This document shows positions 32,919 through 42,068 of a DNA stretch of 64,000 nucleotides, piece by piece; within the stretch, counting starts at the first letter, position 1, and every line of letters begins with the position of its first letter. The notes under the pieces were generated by a model. That model was not told the origin of the DNA, did no database searches, and saw only the letters and a program-made list of their open reading frames with translations. Origin of the DNA: Nonomuraea wenchangensis. GTDB lineage: Bacteria; Actinomycetota; Actinomycetes; Streptosporangiales; Streptosporangiaceae. The position numbers and the translations under genes were made by a program. Location of the stretch: the NCBI RefSeq assembly GCF_900111685.1, contig NZ_FOHX01000016.1, positions 1-64,000 on the forward strand, written 5' to 3'.

Positions 32919-33910
32919 GCGGACTCGCGGATCACCAGCTCGGTGGGCAGGATGACCGGGTCGCCCGGCCCGCCCTCGAACAGGCCGAGCAGCAGCTTGA
33001 CCATCGCCGTCGCCTGGTCCGTCACCGGGTGGCGCAGCGTGGTCAGCGGGGGCTCGGTGTACTTGGCCGCCTCGATGTCGTCGAACCCGACCACGGCCAC
33101 GTCGTCGGGCACCCGGCGGCCGGCCTGGCGCAGCGACTGGAGCGCGCCCACCGCCATCAGGTCGTTGGCCACGAAGACGGCGTCCAGGCCTGGGTCGTCG
33201 CCGAGGAGCTGGCGCATCGCGATCGCCCCCGACTCGCGGGTGAAGTCACCGACCGCGACGATCGAGCGGCGGTCGGAGTCGCGCAGGACGTTGCGGTAGC
33301 CGGCCAGACGGTCCTGACCGGCGATCATGTCCTGCGGCCCCGCGATGGTCGCGATGCGGCGCCGGCCGATCTCCACCAGATGACGCACGCCCGCCTCCGC
33401 GCCGCCCACGTTGTCGTTGTCGACGAACGGGATGTCCACCGGCACCGCGGGCCGCCCGTACGACACCACCGGCACGCGCAGCCGCGACAGCGCCGACGGC
33501 AGCGGGTCGGCGCCGTGCATGGAGATGAGCATGACGCCGTCCACGTGCCCGCCGGAGATGTAGCGCTCCACCCGGGCGTGGCTCTTGGCGTTGGACGCCA
33601 GCATGAGCACGACCTGTTTGTTGGCAGACTCGAGCTCCATCGACGCCGACCTGATCACCGTGGAGAACAGCGGGTCCTCGGAGAAGACCCTGGTGCCGGG
33701 CTCGCTGATCACCAGCGCGATCGAGTCGGTGCGCTGGGTGACCAGGCTGCGCGCGGCCGAGTTGGGGACGTAGCCCAGCTCGTCGATGGCCTGCAGCACG
33801 GCGTCGCGGATGTGGGGCGCCACCGTCGTCTGCCCGTTGACGACGCGGGAGGCGGTGGCCCGCGAGACACCCGCCCGGGCGGCGACCGCCTCCAGGGTCG
33901 GGCGTCTCAT
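32915..33910 (-). CDS. CebR-type LacI regulator
   Basis: The 331 residues start with the HTH 'PTLEAVAARAGVSRATASRV', hinge 'QAIDELGYVPNSAARSLVTQ' and the PBP-like effector domain ('HVDGVMLISMHGADPLP', 'VGFDDIEAAKYTEPPLTTLR'). The wording resembles CebR, the cellobiose repressor of Streptomyces, and the target palindrome at 38387-38402 shares the GAGCGCTC core of the CebR box. ATG 33910 lies 32 bp after the GH1 stop, inside the operon, so it should be self-limiting. Confidence 0.88.
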   Translation of the reverse strand: MRRPTLEAVAARAGVSRATASRVVNGQTTVAPHIRDAVLQAIDELGYVPNSAARSLVTQRTDSIALVISEPGTRVFSEDPLFSTVIRSASMELESANKQVVLMLASNAKSHARVERYISGGHVDGVMLISMHGADPLPSALSRLRVPVVSYGRPAVPVDIPFVDNDNVGGAEAGVRHLVEIGRRRIATIAGPQDMIAGQDRLAGYRNVLRDSDRRSIVAVGDFTRESGAIAMRQLLGDDPGLDAVFVANDLMAVGALQSLRQAGRRVPDDVAVVGFDDIEAAKYTEPPLTTLRHPVTDQATAMVKLLLGLFEGGPGDPVILPTELVIRESA

Positions 33911-33942
33911 GACTGCACCAGAAGGAAGAGCACGTAAAAAAT

Positions 33943-35304
33943 CTACAGGCCGTTTCTGGCGATGACGTCGCTGTACCACAGAGCGCTGTCCTTGAGCGTA
34001 CGGTTCTGCGTCGCGTAGTCCACGTGCACGATCCCGAACCGCCGCCGGTAGCCCTCCGCCCACTCGAAGTTGTCCAGCAGCGACCACACCAGGTAGCCGC
34101 GCAGGTCCGCGCCCGCCTCGACGGCCCGCCACACCTCGCGCAGGTGCCCGTCCAGGTACGCCACCCGGTCCGCGTCGTGCACCCGCCCGTTCTCCACGAC
34201 GTCGTCGAAGGCCGCGCCGTTCTCCGTGACCATGAGTCCGACCTGCGGATAGTCCTGCGAGAGCCGGACCAGCAGGCGCGACAGGCCGTCCGGCACGATC
34301 GGCCAGCCCATCGCCGTGGTGGGGGCGTCGGCGGTGGCGAACCGCACGTCCTCCGACCCCGGCCAGGCGGCGTCGGCGGGCAGGCCGGGGCCGGCCTCGA
34401 CGACGCACGGGTTGTAGTAGTTGACGCCGATCAGGTCGATCGGGGCCTTGATGGTGTCGAGGTCGCCGTCGCAGATGTGGCCGGTGCCGCCGTTGCGCTC
34501 GGCCGCGGCCAGCACCTCCTCCGGGTACGTCCCGTACACGGCCGGGTCGAGGAACTGCCGGGTGAGCAGCGCGTGGATGCGGTCCACGGCCGCCGCGTCG
34601 GCCTCGCCGGGCACCGCCGCCGGGTCGTTCACCTGCGCCGGGGTGAGCACGGGCGAGGAGTTGACCACCAGCATCACGCTGCCGGGCCGCAGCCGCCGGG
34701 CGGCCAGGCCGTGGCCGAGCAGCAGGTGGTGGGCCGAGCGCAGGGCGCTCGCGGCGTCGCGGCGGCCCGGCGCGTGCACGCCGTTGCCGTAGCCGAGGTA
34801 GGCCGCCACCCAGGGCTCGTTCAGCGTCGCCCAGTTCGTGACGCGGTCGGCGAGCCGGGCGTGCACGGCCTCGGCGTAGTCGGCGAAGCGGTGCGCGGTG
34901 TCGCGGTCGGCCCAGCCGCCGCGCTCCTCCAGGGCCTGCGGGAGGTCCCAGTGGTAGAGGGTGACGTACGGCGTGATGCCCGCGGCCAGCAGCTCGTCCA
35001 CGAGCCGGTCGTAGAAGGCGATGCCGCGCGGGTTGACCGGGCCCGAGCCGTCCGGCTGGACGCGCGGCCAGGCGATCGAGAACCGGTACGCCGCGAGCCG
35101 CAGCTCCCGCATCAGGGCGACGTCGTCCCGGTAGCGGTGGTAGTGGTCGCAGGCCACGTCGCCGGTGTCGTCGCCCGCCACGTTCCCGGGGGTGTGGGAG
35201 AAGGTGTCCCAGATCGACTGGCCCCGCCCGTCCTCCTTGACCGCCCCCTCGATCTGGTACGAGGCCGTGGCGGCGCCCCAGACGAAGTTCTCGGGAAAAA
35301 TCAT
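33943..35304 (-). CDS. GH1 beta-glucosidase
   Basis: The 453 residues have the complete GH1 barrel: 'FPENFVWGAATASYQIEGAV' at the start, acid/base Glu163 in 'TLNEPW', nucleophile Glu361 in 'VTENGAA', and the aglycone-side 'WSLLDNFEWAEGY'. It is cytoplasmic. It overlaps the upstream permease by four bases, as BglC follows CebG in Streptomyces cellobiose operons. It should split imported cellobiose or cello-oligosaccharides into glucose. Confidence 0.95.
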   Translation of the reverse strand: MIFPENFVWGAATASYQIEGAVKEDGRGQSIWDTFSHTPGNVAGDDTGDVACDHYHRYRDDVALMRELRLAAYRFSIAWPRVQPDGSGPVNPRGIAFYDRLVDELLAAGITPYVTLYHWDLPQALEERGGWADRDTAHRFADYAEAVHARLADRVTNWATLNEPWVAAYLGYGNGVHAPGRRDAASALRSAHHLLLGHGLAARRLRPGSVMLVVNSSPVLTPAQVNDPAAVPGEADAAAVDRIHALLTRQFLDPAVYGTYPEEVLAAAERNGGTGHICDGDLDTIKAPIDLIGVNYYNPCVVEAGPGLPADAAWPGSEDVRFATADAPTTAMGWPIVPDGLSRLLVRLSQDYPQVGLMVTENGAAFDDVVENGRVHDADRVAYLDGHLREVWRAVEAGADLRGYLVWSLLDNFEWAEGYRRRFGIVHVDYATQNRTLKDSALWYSDVIARNGL

Positions 35305-36104
35305 CCCTTAACAGCTCCTTGCATGATTCCGCCGATGATTTGCTTGCCGAACAGCACGAAGACGGCCACCAGCGGCAGCGTGCCGACCGCCGTACCGGCG
35401 AGGCCCAGCACGTAGTCGTTGACGTAGCCGCTGGCCAGGGAGGACAGCGCCACCTGGACCGTCGGGTTGTCCGGGTTGAGCACGACCAGCGGCCAGAAGT
35501 AGTCGTTCCACGCCGACATGAAGGTCAGCATGCCGAGCACGGCCGCCGCCGGCCGCGCCGCGGGCAGCACGACGTGCCAGAACAGCCCCCACGTGGTGCA
35601 GCCGTCCACCCGCCCGGCCTCCAGCAGCTCGGTGGGCAGCGCCCGCGACAGGTACTGGGTCATGAAGAACACGCCGAAGGCGTTGACCAGCGCGGGCACG
35701 ATCAGCGCGTAGTTGGTGCCGGTCCACTCCAGCTTCACCATGAGCATGTAGAGCGGGATGATGCCGAGCTGCGCCGGGACCATCATGGTGGCCACCGTGA
35801 TGACCAGCATCGCGTTCCTGCCACGGAACTTCAGCTTGGCGAAGGCGAACCCGGCGAGCGTGGAGAAGAACATCACCGCGATCGAGATCGACCCCGCCAC
35901 GATCAGGGAGTTGACCAGCGCCAGCCCGAACGGCACCGTGTCGAAGACCCGGGAGACGTTGGCGAAGAAGTTCCCGCCGGGGATCAGCGGCGGCGGCACC
36001 TGCGCCAGCGCCGAGTTGTGCCGCGAGGCCACGACGACGCTGTAGTACAGCGGGAACGCCGAGAAGAACGCCACGGCCGTCAGGGTCAGGTAGCGCAGCC
36101 TCAT
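35301..36104 (-). CDS. ABC sugar permease, CebG type
   Basis: The 267 residues show six membrane helices and the EAA loop 'LLEAGRVDGCTTWGLFWHVV', in which the conserved EAA appears as EAG. The C-terminus ends 'GKQIIGGIMQGAVKG', typical of this family. ATG 36104 overlaps the CebF-type stop. It forms the membrane channel with that gene product. Confidence 0.9.
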   Translation of the reverse strand: MRLRYLTLTAVAFFSAFPLYYSVVVASRHNSALAQVPPPLIPGGNFFANVSRVFDTVPFGLALVNSLIVAGSISIAVMFFSTLAGFAFAKLKFRGRNAMLVITVATMMVPAQLGIIPLYMLMVKLEWTGTNYALIVPALVNAFGVFFMTQYLSRALPTELLEAGRVDGCTTWGLFWHVVLPAARPAAAVLGMLTFMSAWNDYFWPLVVLNPDNPTVQVALSSLASGYVNDYVLGLAGTAVGTLPLVAVFVLFGKQIIGGIMQGAVKG

Positions 36105-37066
36105 ACGATGCCTCCTTTCGCCCTGCGGGTGATGAGGAAGTTGACGCCGGAGACGATCACCACGGCCAGGAACATCAGCCAGGACGCGGCCGAGGCATAG
36201 CCGAAGTCGAAGGTCGAGTTGGCGAACGCCTGCTCGTAGACGTACAGCGCCAGGGTCTGGAACTGCCGGTCGGGACCGCCGGTGGCGAAGGTGCCGCCCC
36301 CGCTGCCGGTGCTCTGCGCGAAGAGCATGGGCTCGGCGATGATCTGCATGGCGCCGATCGTGGAGACGATGACGACGAAGATGATCGTCGGCCGGATCAT
36401 CGGCAGCGTGACGCTGCGGAGCTGCCGGAAGTTGCTCGCGCCGTCCAGGGTGGCGGCCTCGTACAGCTCGCGCGGCACGGCCTGCATGGCGGCCAGGAAG
36501 ATCAGCGCGTTGTAGCCGGTCCACCGCCACATGATCATGACGGACAGGGCGACGTGCGAGGTCGCGGTGCCGGCCGCCCAGTCGATGCTGCCGACCCCGA
36601 ACCACGACAACATCCAGTTGATCAGACCGAAGTCGCGGCCGAAGAGCTGGCTGAAGATCACCACGACCGCCACCACGCTGGTGACGTTCGGCAGCAGCAG
36701 CGAGATCCGGAACAACGTCTGCAGGCGCAGCCGCCGGTTCAGCAGGTGCGCCAGCCAGATGGCGAGCAGGAGCTGCGGGGCGGTGGACAGCACGCCGATG
36801 GACAGCGTGTTGAAGGTCGCGTTCCAGAAGTAGCCGTCGGCCAGCAGCGTCGAGTAGTTGCCGAGGCCGACGAACTCCTGGGTGTCCGACAGCAGCGTCC
36901 ACTCGTGCAGGCTCACCCAGGCCGTGTAGATCAGCGGGAACAGGCCGAACGCGCAGAACAGCAGGAAGAAGGGCGCGACGTAGGCGTACGGCGACACCCT
37001 CATGTCGAGGGTGTGCCGCACACTGCGCCTACGCCGCCGCGTCGCCGCGAGGGGGTAGGTGCTCAT
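36101..37066 (-). CDS. ABC sugar permease, CebF type
   Basis: The 321 residues have a basic N-terminus (TRRRRRSVRH), six helices and the EAA loop 'LYEAATLDGASNFRQLRSVT'. The strings 'VSPYAYVAPFFLLF', 'WVSLHEWTLL' and 'WRWTGYNALIFLAAMQA' are close to CebF of Streptomyces. ATG 37066 overlaps the stop of the binding protein (ATGA), which settles the start. Confidence 0.92.
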   Translation of the reverse strand: MSTYPLAATRRRRRSVRHTLDMRVSPYAYVAPFFLLFCAFGLFPLIYTAWVSLHEWTLLSDTQEFVGLGNYSTLLADGYFWNATFNTLSIGVLSTAPQLLLAIWLAHLLNRRLRLQTLFRISLLLPNVTSVVAVVVIFSQLFGRDFGLINWMLSWFGVGSIDWAAGTATSHVALSVMIMWRWTGYNALIFLAAMQAVPRELYEAATLDGASNFRQLRSVTLPMIRPTIIFVVIVSTIGAMQIIAEPMLFAQSTGSGGGTFATGGPDRQFQTLALYVYEQAFANSTFDFGYASAASWLMFLAVVIVSGVNFLITRRAKGGIV

Positions 37067-38352
37067 CGAATCTTCTTGACGTCCTCGAGGACCTGGGTCC
37101 ACGCCTCGTCCGGCGTCTGCTTGCCCTGCTCGACGCGGCCGAGGCCGTTGCCGATCGCCACCCGGACGTCGGCCTCCTTCGGGCCGAGGTGCTGCGGCTT
37201 GAGCGCCTTGGCGGCGTCGGAGTAGATCTTGCCGATGGGGGCGTCACCGAAGAACGGCTTGGTGAAGTTCTGGATCGACGGGTCGTCGTAGAGCGCCGGG
37301 ATCGACGGGAAGGTGCCCTCCTCCTTGAAGACCTTGGCCTGGTTGTCCTTGGAGGTCAGGAAGTCGATCAGCTCGGCGGCCTCCTTGGGGTGCTTGCTCT
37401 GCTTGGGCACCATCAGGTGCGATCCACCGCTGTTGCCCGAGCCGCCCGGAACGGTGGCGATGTCCCACTTGCCGGTCGCGTCCTTGGCCTGCTCCTGGAT
37501 GAAGCCGGTCATCCAGGCCGGGCAGATGATCGTGGCGAACGAGCCCTTGGCGAAGCCCGTGTTCCACGGCGGGGAGAAGGCCGCGAGCTTGGCGGTCAGG
37601 CCCTCCTGGGTGAGCTGGTTGGACAGGTCCCAGGCCTTCTTCACGTCGGGGTTGGACTCGACGATGATGGTGTCCTGGGCGTCGTACAGGCCGGTCGGGG
37701 CCTGGTTGACCATCGCACGGAAGATCTCGCCGGGGGAGTCGGTGAACTTCGCGCCGGCGACGTCGGCCGCGGCGAACTTCTTGCCGGTCTCGATGTACTG
37801 CTCCCACGTCGGCCACAGGGCGGCGACCTCGGCGCGGTCGGTGGGCAGGCCGGCCTTCTTGAACAGGTCCTTGCGGTAGCACATGGCCAGGCCGCCGACG
37901 TCGGTGCCGAGGCCGAGGACCTGGCCGCCGTCCTTGCTGAGGCCCTGCTGCCACTTCCAGTCGAGGTAGTCGGACTGGCGCTTGTCCAGGCCGAACTGCT
38001 TGAGGTCGACGAACTTGTTCGGCTGGGCCGTGAAGGTGCTGATGTAGCCGACCTCGACCGCTTCGACGTCCCCCGCGCCGGCGTTGGTGGCCAGCCGCTT
38101 GACCAGGTTGTTGTGGTGGTCGTTGAACTGGGTGACGTTCTCGACGATCTCGATGTTCGGGTGGGTCTTCTTGTACTCCTCGTAGAGGGGCTTGAAGCCG
38201 AAGTCGCCGAAGAGGCCGACGGTGAGCTTGATCTTCTCGCCCGGCTGCGCGCTCGCCGGCGCGGCGGCGCTCCCTCCGCCTCCGCCGCCGCACGCGGAGC
38301 TGAGCAGGGCCGCGGCGAGCAGGGGGACGGCAAGACGGATCCGAGGGGTCAT
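37063..38352 (-). CDS. ABC sugar-binding lipoprotein, CebE type
   Basis: The 429 residues begin with a lipoprotein signal (lipobox LSSAC, Cys21). The protein is an extracellular oligosaccharide receptor: 'YKKTHPNIEIVENVTQFNDH', 'TDVGGLAMCYRKDLFKKAGL', 'GGSGNSGGSHLMVPKQSKHP'. It opens an operon of binding protein, CebF, CebG, GH1, LacI and APH. ATG 38352 follows GGAGGG. A 16-bp palindrome 35 bp upstream is the likely repressor site. Confidence 0.92.
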   Translation of the reverse strand: MTPRIRLAVPLLAAALLSSACGGGGGGSAAAPASAQPGEKIKLTVGLFGDFGFKPLYEEYKKTHPNIEIVENVTQFNDHHNNLVKRLATNAGAGDVEAVEVGYISTFTAQPNKFVDLKQFGLDKRQSDYLDWKWQQGLSKDGGQVLGLGTDVGGLAMCYRKDLFKKAGLPTDRAEVAALWPTWEQYIETGKKFAAADVAGAKFTDSPGEIFRAMVNQAPTGLYDAQDTIIVESNPDVKKAWDLSNQLTQEGLTAKLAAFSPPWNTGFAKGSFATIICPAWMTGFIQEQAKDATGKWDIATVPGGSGNSGGSHLMVPKQSKHPKEAAELIDFLTSKDNQAKVFKEEGTFPSIPALYDDPSIQNFTKPFFGDAPIGKIYSDAAKALKPQHLGPKEADVRVAIGNGLGRVEQGKQTPDEAWTQVLEDVKKIR

Positions 38353-38386
38353 GGAACCCTCCTGGGTTGTGCGTGGGGGGACAGGT

Positions 38387-38402
38387 GAGAGAGCGCTCTC
38401 TC
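38387..38402. promoter_or_regulatory. CebR-box-like palindrome GAGAGAGCGCTCTCTC
   Basis: A perfect 16-bp palindrome lies just upstream of the cebE-like gene. The core AGAGCGCTCT differs from the Streptomyces CebR box (TGGGAGCGCTCCCA) only in the flanking pairs. A partial copy (GAGAGAGCGTTCCCC) lies at 38464-38478. Confidence 0.7.
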
Positions 38403-38444
38403 CCGAGAGTCGTGCGGCTCACATGCTTGTGTCAACGGGGGTTA

Positions 38445-38463
38445 GATAACGATCGCCGTTATC
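38445..38463. promoter_or_regulatory. Second inverted repeat in the same promoter region
   Basis: GATAACG-ATCGC-CGTTATC has perfect 7-bp arms with 5 bp between. It sits between the two CebR-like sites and could serve another regulator of the divergent genes. Confidence 0.45.
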
Positions 38464-38522
38464 CGAGAGAGCGTTCCCCGAAATGTTTCAGTCCCTTCGC
38501 GGTCTGGGCTAGGCTGCCCTCG

Positions 38523-39150
38523 ATGCACGATCGAGCCCCCCGCTCACTGCCGCCACGGGTGCCGCGCCCGGCGCCGCCCCGCACGCTGCCCACGCCGAGC
38601 CTGGACGCGGCCGTCACCCCGCTGGTGACCCCGATCCCGGGCGACGACGAGCACCGCGCGGTCACCTTCCTCTGGCGGGGGGAGGCCCGTGAGGTGCGGG
38701 TCCTCGCAAACAAGCTGACCCACGACACCGACGCCGCCCTCATGGAGCGCACCGGCGACGTGTGGCACCGCACCTACGTCGTACGGCGCGGCTGGCGGGC
38801 CTCGTACCGGCTGCGCGTGGACGGCGTGGACCTGCCCGACCCGCTCAACCCGCGGTCATGGAACGGCTTCTCCGTCGCCGGGACCACGCCGCCGTCCCCG
38901 TGGCTCGACCCGCCCGCCGCGCCCCGCCACAAGCTGTCCAGGCACCCGATCGGCCACCGCTACGACCCCGTACGTGCCCCGGCACCCTCGTCATGCTGGA
39001 CGGCGAGGACTGGACGGACGACCTGCCGGTGATCCTCGACAACCTCATCGAGGCCGGCGCGATCCCCCCGGTCACCGCCTGGCTCGTGGAGTCGGGGCCG
39101 GACCGCGCCTGGCGGCTCACCTGCGACCCCGGCTTCGTGGACGCCCTGCC
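38523..39150 (+). pseudogene. Broken enterochelin-esterase-like gene (frameshift, 3' truncated)
   Basis: The first frame (ATG 38523) encodes the N-terminal domain of enterochelin/iron-siderophore esterases: 'AVTFLWRGEAREVRVLANKL' and 'LPDPLNPRSWNGF'. Near 38975-38990 the homology jumps to another frame, where it continues as 'GTLVMLDGEDWTDDLPVILD' and 'IPPVTAWLVESG' to about 39150. A one-base deletion (or two-base gain) explains the jump. The hydrolase end with the catalytic GxSxG serine is missing, because the convergent kinase gene begins there. It is therefore doubly damaged. A sequencing error could explain the frameshift but not the missing end. Confidence 0.8.
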
Positions 39151-39154
39151 GGGG

Positions 39155-40045
39155 TCAGCCGCCGAGTACGCGGCCGGCCATGCGGGCGTACATGCCGCCG
39201 GGGCTCGGCGCGGGCGCCAGGAAACCCGGCAACTGGGGCAGGCCCACCGCGAACGGGTCGAGCCGCTCGTACAGCTCGTTCGCGTCCGCGGGCCGGGCCT
39301 CCGGCTGCTTCTCCAGCAGTTGCGCCAGCAGCGCCGCGAGGCCGGGCGGAAGGCCGGGCACGGCCGGCGGCTGCTCCTTCACCTGCTTCTCGAAGACCAC
39401 GTAGTCGGTCGGCCCGGTGAAGAGCTGGCGGCCGGTCAGCATCTCGTGCAGCACGCAGCCCAGCGAGTAGAGGTCGCTGCGCGGCTCGGCCACCCCGTGC
39501 TGGATCTGCTCGGGCGCCATGTAGGCGGGCGTGCCCAGGATCTGCCCGATCCTGGTGAACGTGGTGACGTCGGCGTCCCGCAGCAGCGCGAGGCCGAAGT
39601 CGAGCACCTTCACGCTGCCGTCAGGGCAGAGCATGAGATTGGTCGGCTTGAGGTCGCGATGGCAGATCGCGAGAGCGTGGGCCGCCGACAGCACCGCGCA
39701 CGCCTGCGCCGCGATGGCCGCCGCCCACGGCACCGGCAGCGGGCCGTGCTCGCTCACCACGTCGGCCACGGTGACGCCCTCGATGAACTGCATCACCTGG
39801 AAGAGCCGCTGCTCGTGGGTGCCGAAGTCGTAGAGGACGGGCGCGCCGGGATGCTCCAGCCTGGCCAGGATGCGGGCCTCACGGATGAAGCGGCGCTCCA
39901 GCTCGTGATCGGGGCCGCTCGGCAGGCGCAGTAACTTGACCGCGACCCGGCGGTCGAGATGGCGGTCGTGCCCCGCGTAGACCGCCCCCATGCCGCCCGT
40001 ACCGAGAGGGAGGTCGTCGAGCACATACCGGTCGCCGATGACCAC
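39155..40045 (-). CDS. Soluble Ser/Thr protein kinase
   Basis: The 296 residues are one Hanks-type kinase domain: 'LGTGGMGAVYAG' (glycine loop), Lys37 in 'VAVKLL', HRDLKPTN (Asp131), DFG (149-151) and 'GTPAYMAPEQ'. There is no transmembrane helix or PASTA sensor, unlike PknB; the C-terminal tail is only about 35 residues, Pro/Gly-rich. GTG 40045 follows GGGAGGGG. It lies downstream of the methylase on the same strand (92 bp) and near a PP2C phosphatase. Confidence 0.92.
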   Translation of the reverse strand: MVIGDRYVLDDLPLGTGGMGAVYAGHDRHLDRRVAVKLLRLPSGPDHELERRFIREARILARLEHPGAPVLYDFGTHEQRLFQVMQFIEGVTVADVVSEHGPLPVPWAAAIAAQACAVLSAAHALAICHRDLKPTNLMLCPDGSVKVLDFGLALLRDADVTTFTRIGQILGTPAYMAPEQIQHGVAEPRSDLYSLGCVLHEMLTGRQLFTGPTDYVVFEKQVKEQPPAVPGLPPGLAALLAQLLEKQPEARPADANELYERLDPFAVGLPQLPGFLAPAPSPGGMYARMAGRVLGG

Positions 40046-40137
40046 AGCCCCTCCCTCCCGCCTTTCCGAGAAAAACTACACCGTCAGCACAGCGAGGAAG
40101 CGTGCCTGCCGAGCCCATCTCAAAGAGTGAGCCCGCC

Positions 40138-42054
40138 TCACGGAGTGAGGCCATCAGCAGGGTGGAGGCGGCCGTCGGCGAGGCCGTCGAGGCCGAGTCT
40201 GATGAGGGTGTGCCCGAGGGTGGAGGTCTCGCGGATGGCGTCCTCCAGCACGGCGAGCTGCCGGAACGCCTCGCCGTACGCCTTCTGCTCCTTCAGCGGC
40301 AGCCGGGGCAGCCGGGTGCGGCGCACGTCGAACCTGCTGGAGCCGGTGGTGGCCCGCCCGCCCGCGGCCCGCAGGTAGCCGGCCAGGAAGTCGGGGTCGA
40401 GCCGCCGGCCGTCCACCCGGTAGAGGGTCAGGTGCGGGCCCAGCACGGCGCCGCCGTCGGCGATCACGCGCACGCTGGAGTAGGACGCGACGACGTCGCC
40501 GGCCCGCAGCGTGACCAGGCCCTGCTGCGTGGCCGCCGAGCCGGAGGGCGGGCTGCCGCTGAGCACGTCGTCGGCGGTCAGGACGGGCACGTCGCCACCG
40601 TCGGCGACCATCTTGGCGGGCGCCTGGATCATGGTCACCAGGCCCTCCTTGATGAGGTCGCCGAGCGTGATCGCGGGCTGGTCGAGCGGCTGCTCCAGCA
40701 CCTTCAGGTCGGGAGGGGCCGCGCTGGCGGCCAGGAACCGGTCGCGGACCTCGGCGAAGGCCTTGCCCACGTCGTCGTGGCGCTGGTGGCGGGCCGGGGT
40801 CATGTCGACCTCGTCGGCCAGCAGGTCGATGATGCGTACGGTCTGGTCGGAACGGTCCTCCAGGTAGGCCCGCCAGGCCGGCTCGACGAGCTCCAGGTCG
40901 CCGGCGGCGTCGAGGATCAGCACCTCGGACGGGGGCCGCTCGCCCGGCTTGGGCCGGCGCAGCAGCCACAGGTCGGCGCCGGGCAGCGCCACGACGCCCC
41001 GCAGGGCGCCCGCGCGCAGCAGGTTGGCCCGGATGCGGCGGCCCGCCTTGCGGCTGGCGGCGGCCGGGGGCATGAGGATGGCGACCGAACCGCCGGGCTT
41101 GACGTGCGTGAGGCAGTGCTGGACCCAGGCGAGCTCGGGCTCGCCGCGCGGCGGCAGGCCGTACTCCCAGCGCGGGTCGCCGGTCAGCTCCTCGTAGCCC
41201 CAGGCCCGCTCGTTGAACGGCGGATCGCACACGACGGCGTCGGCCCGCAGGCCGGGGAAGGCGTCGGCGCGCATGGCGTCGCCGGCGGCGATCTCGGCGT
41301 CGAGGCCGCGCAGCCGGAGCCGGGCCGCGGTGATGGCGGCCGAGGTCTCGCTCAGCTCCTGCCCGAGGACCTTGGCGGGGCGGCGGGGGGCCTCGCCGCC
41401 GGGTCGCGGGGCGCGGTCGAGGGCCAGCAGGAGCGTTCCGACGCCGCAGGCCGGGTCGAGCAGCGTGCCGCCCTCGGCGCGGACCAGCCGGACCATGAGC
41501 TCGGCCACGTCGTCGCGGGTGACGGAGAGCTGCCTCGAGTGGGCCTCCAGGTAGCGCTCGCACAGGAACTCGTACGCGGTCAGTGGCTCGTGCTGCTCGG
41601 CCAGCTCGGTGACGAGCCCGGCGAGCTCACCGTCCAGCCGCCCTTCGAGTCGCCCTTCGAGTCGCCCTTCGAGTCGCTTGGAGGGCTGCCCGGAGAGCTG
41701 CCCGTCACGCGACCCGTCGTGCTGCCCGTCCGGCTGCCCGTCCGGTCGCGCGCTCGTCGGCGCGTGGCGGTCGGTGAGCAGGATGCCCGCCTGGGCCACC
41801 AGCTCGCCCAGCCGCAAATCGCCCGCGGCTTTCAGGCGTTGCCATACCCGATCTCCCAGGGAGACCTGGTAGGACTTCCCATAGCGGCGCAGCCAGGATT
41901 CGATCTGGGGCAGCGAGAACAGCGGCTGGTTGGCGGTGCCGCCCACCGGTTGGGGAAAATCGTCGTGGCGGCGGCGCCAGTTGCTGACCGCGGCACGCCC
42001 GACACCGGCGAGCCGGGCGATGTCCCCGGCGTTGACGGTCGGGTCGTGGCTCAT
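40138..42054 (-). CDS. HTH-N6-adenine methylase-specificity fusion (HsdM-like)
   Basis: The 638-residue fusion starts with a HTH at about 8-60 ('AGDIARLAGVGRAAVSNWRR', 'FSLPQIESWLRRYGK'). A Gly/Asp/Arg repeat linker spans 102-142. A type I-style N6 methyltransferase follows ('LLDPACGVGTLLL' 198-210, 'VVCDPPFNERAWGYEELTGD' from 274). The C-terminal target-recognition-like region resembles HsdS ('LVTLRAGDVVASYSS' ... 'PRLPLKEQKAYGEAFRQL'). No restriction subunit is adjacent. ATG 42054 was chosen; GTG 42063 is possible. It is probably an orphan, self-regulated DNA methylase. Confidence 0.85.
   Translation of the reverse strand: MSHDPTVNAGDIARLAGVGRAAVSNWRRRHDDFPQPVGGTANQPLFSLPQIESWLRRYGKSYQVSLGDRVWQRLKAAGDLRLGELVAQAGILLTDRHAPTSARPDGQPDGQHDGSRDGQLSGQPSKRLEGRLEGRLEGRLDGELAGLVTELAEQHEPLTAYEFLCERYLEAHSRQLSVTRDDVAELMVRLVRAEGGTLLDPACGVGTLLLALDRAPRPGGEAPRRPAKVLGQELSETSAAITAARLRLRGLDAEIAAGDAMRADAFPGLRADAVVCDPPFNERAWGYEELTGDPRWEYGLPPRGEPELAWVQHCLTHVKPGGSVAILMPPAAASRKAGRRIRANLLRAGALRGVVALPGADLWLLRRPKPGERPPSEVLILDAAGDLELVEPAWRAYLEDRSDQTVRIIDLLADEVDMTPARHQRHDDVGKAFAEVRDRFLAASAAPPDLKVLEQPLDQPAITLGDLIKEGLVTMIQAPAKMVADGGDVPVLTADDVLSGSPPSGSAATQQGLVTLRAGDVVASYSSVRVIADGGAVLGPHLTLYRVDGRRLDPDFLAGYLRAAGGRATTGSSRFDVRRTRLPRLPLKEQKAYGEAFRQLAVLEDAIRETSTLGHTLIRLGLDGLADGRLHPADGLTP
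41639..41674. repeat. Three perfect 12-bp tandem repeats inside the methylase
   Basis: CGCCCTTCGAGT is repeated three times in frame, giving Arg-Leu-Glu-Gly units in the linker between HTH and methylase. The 12-bp unit can expand or contract without a frameshift. Confidence 0.8.
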
Positions 42055-42068
42055 GATGCCCACAGTAG

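Noticed and set aside
38960..39000. Programmed frameshift in the esterase gene
   Set aside because: No slippery heptamer or downstream structure is evident, and the catalytic end is missing too, so simple decay is more likely.
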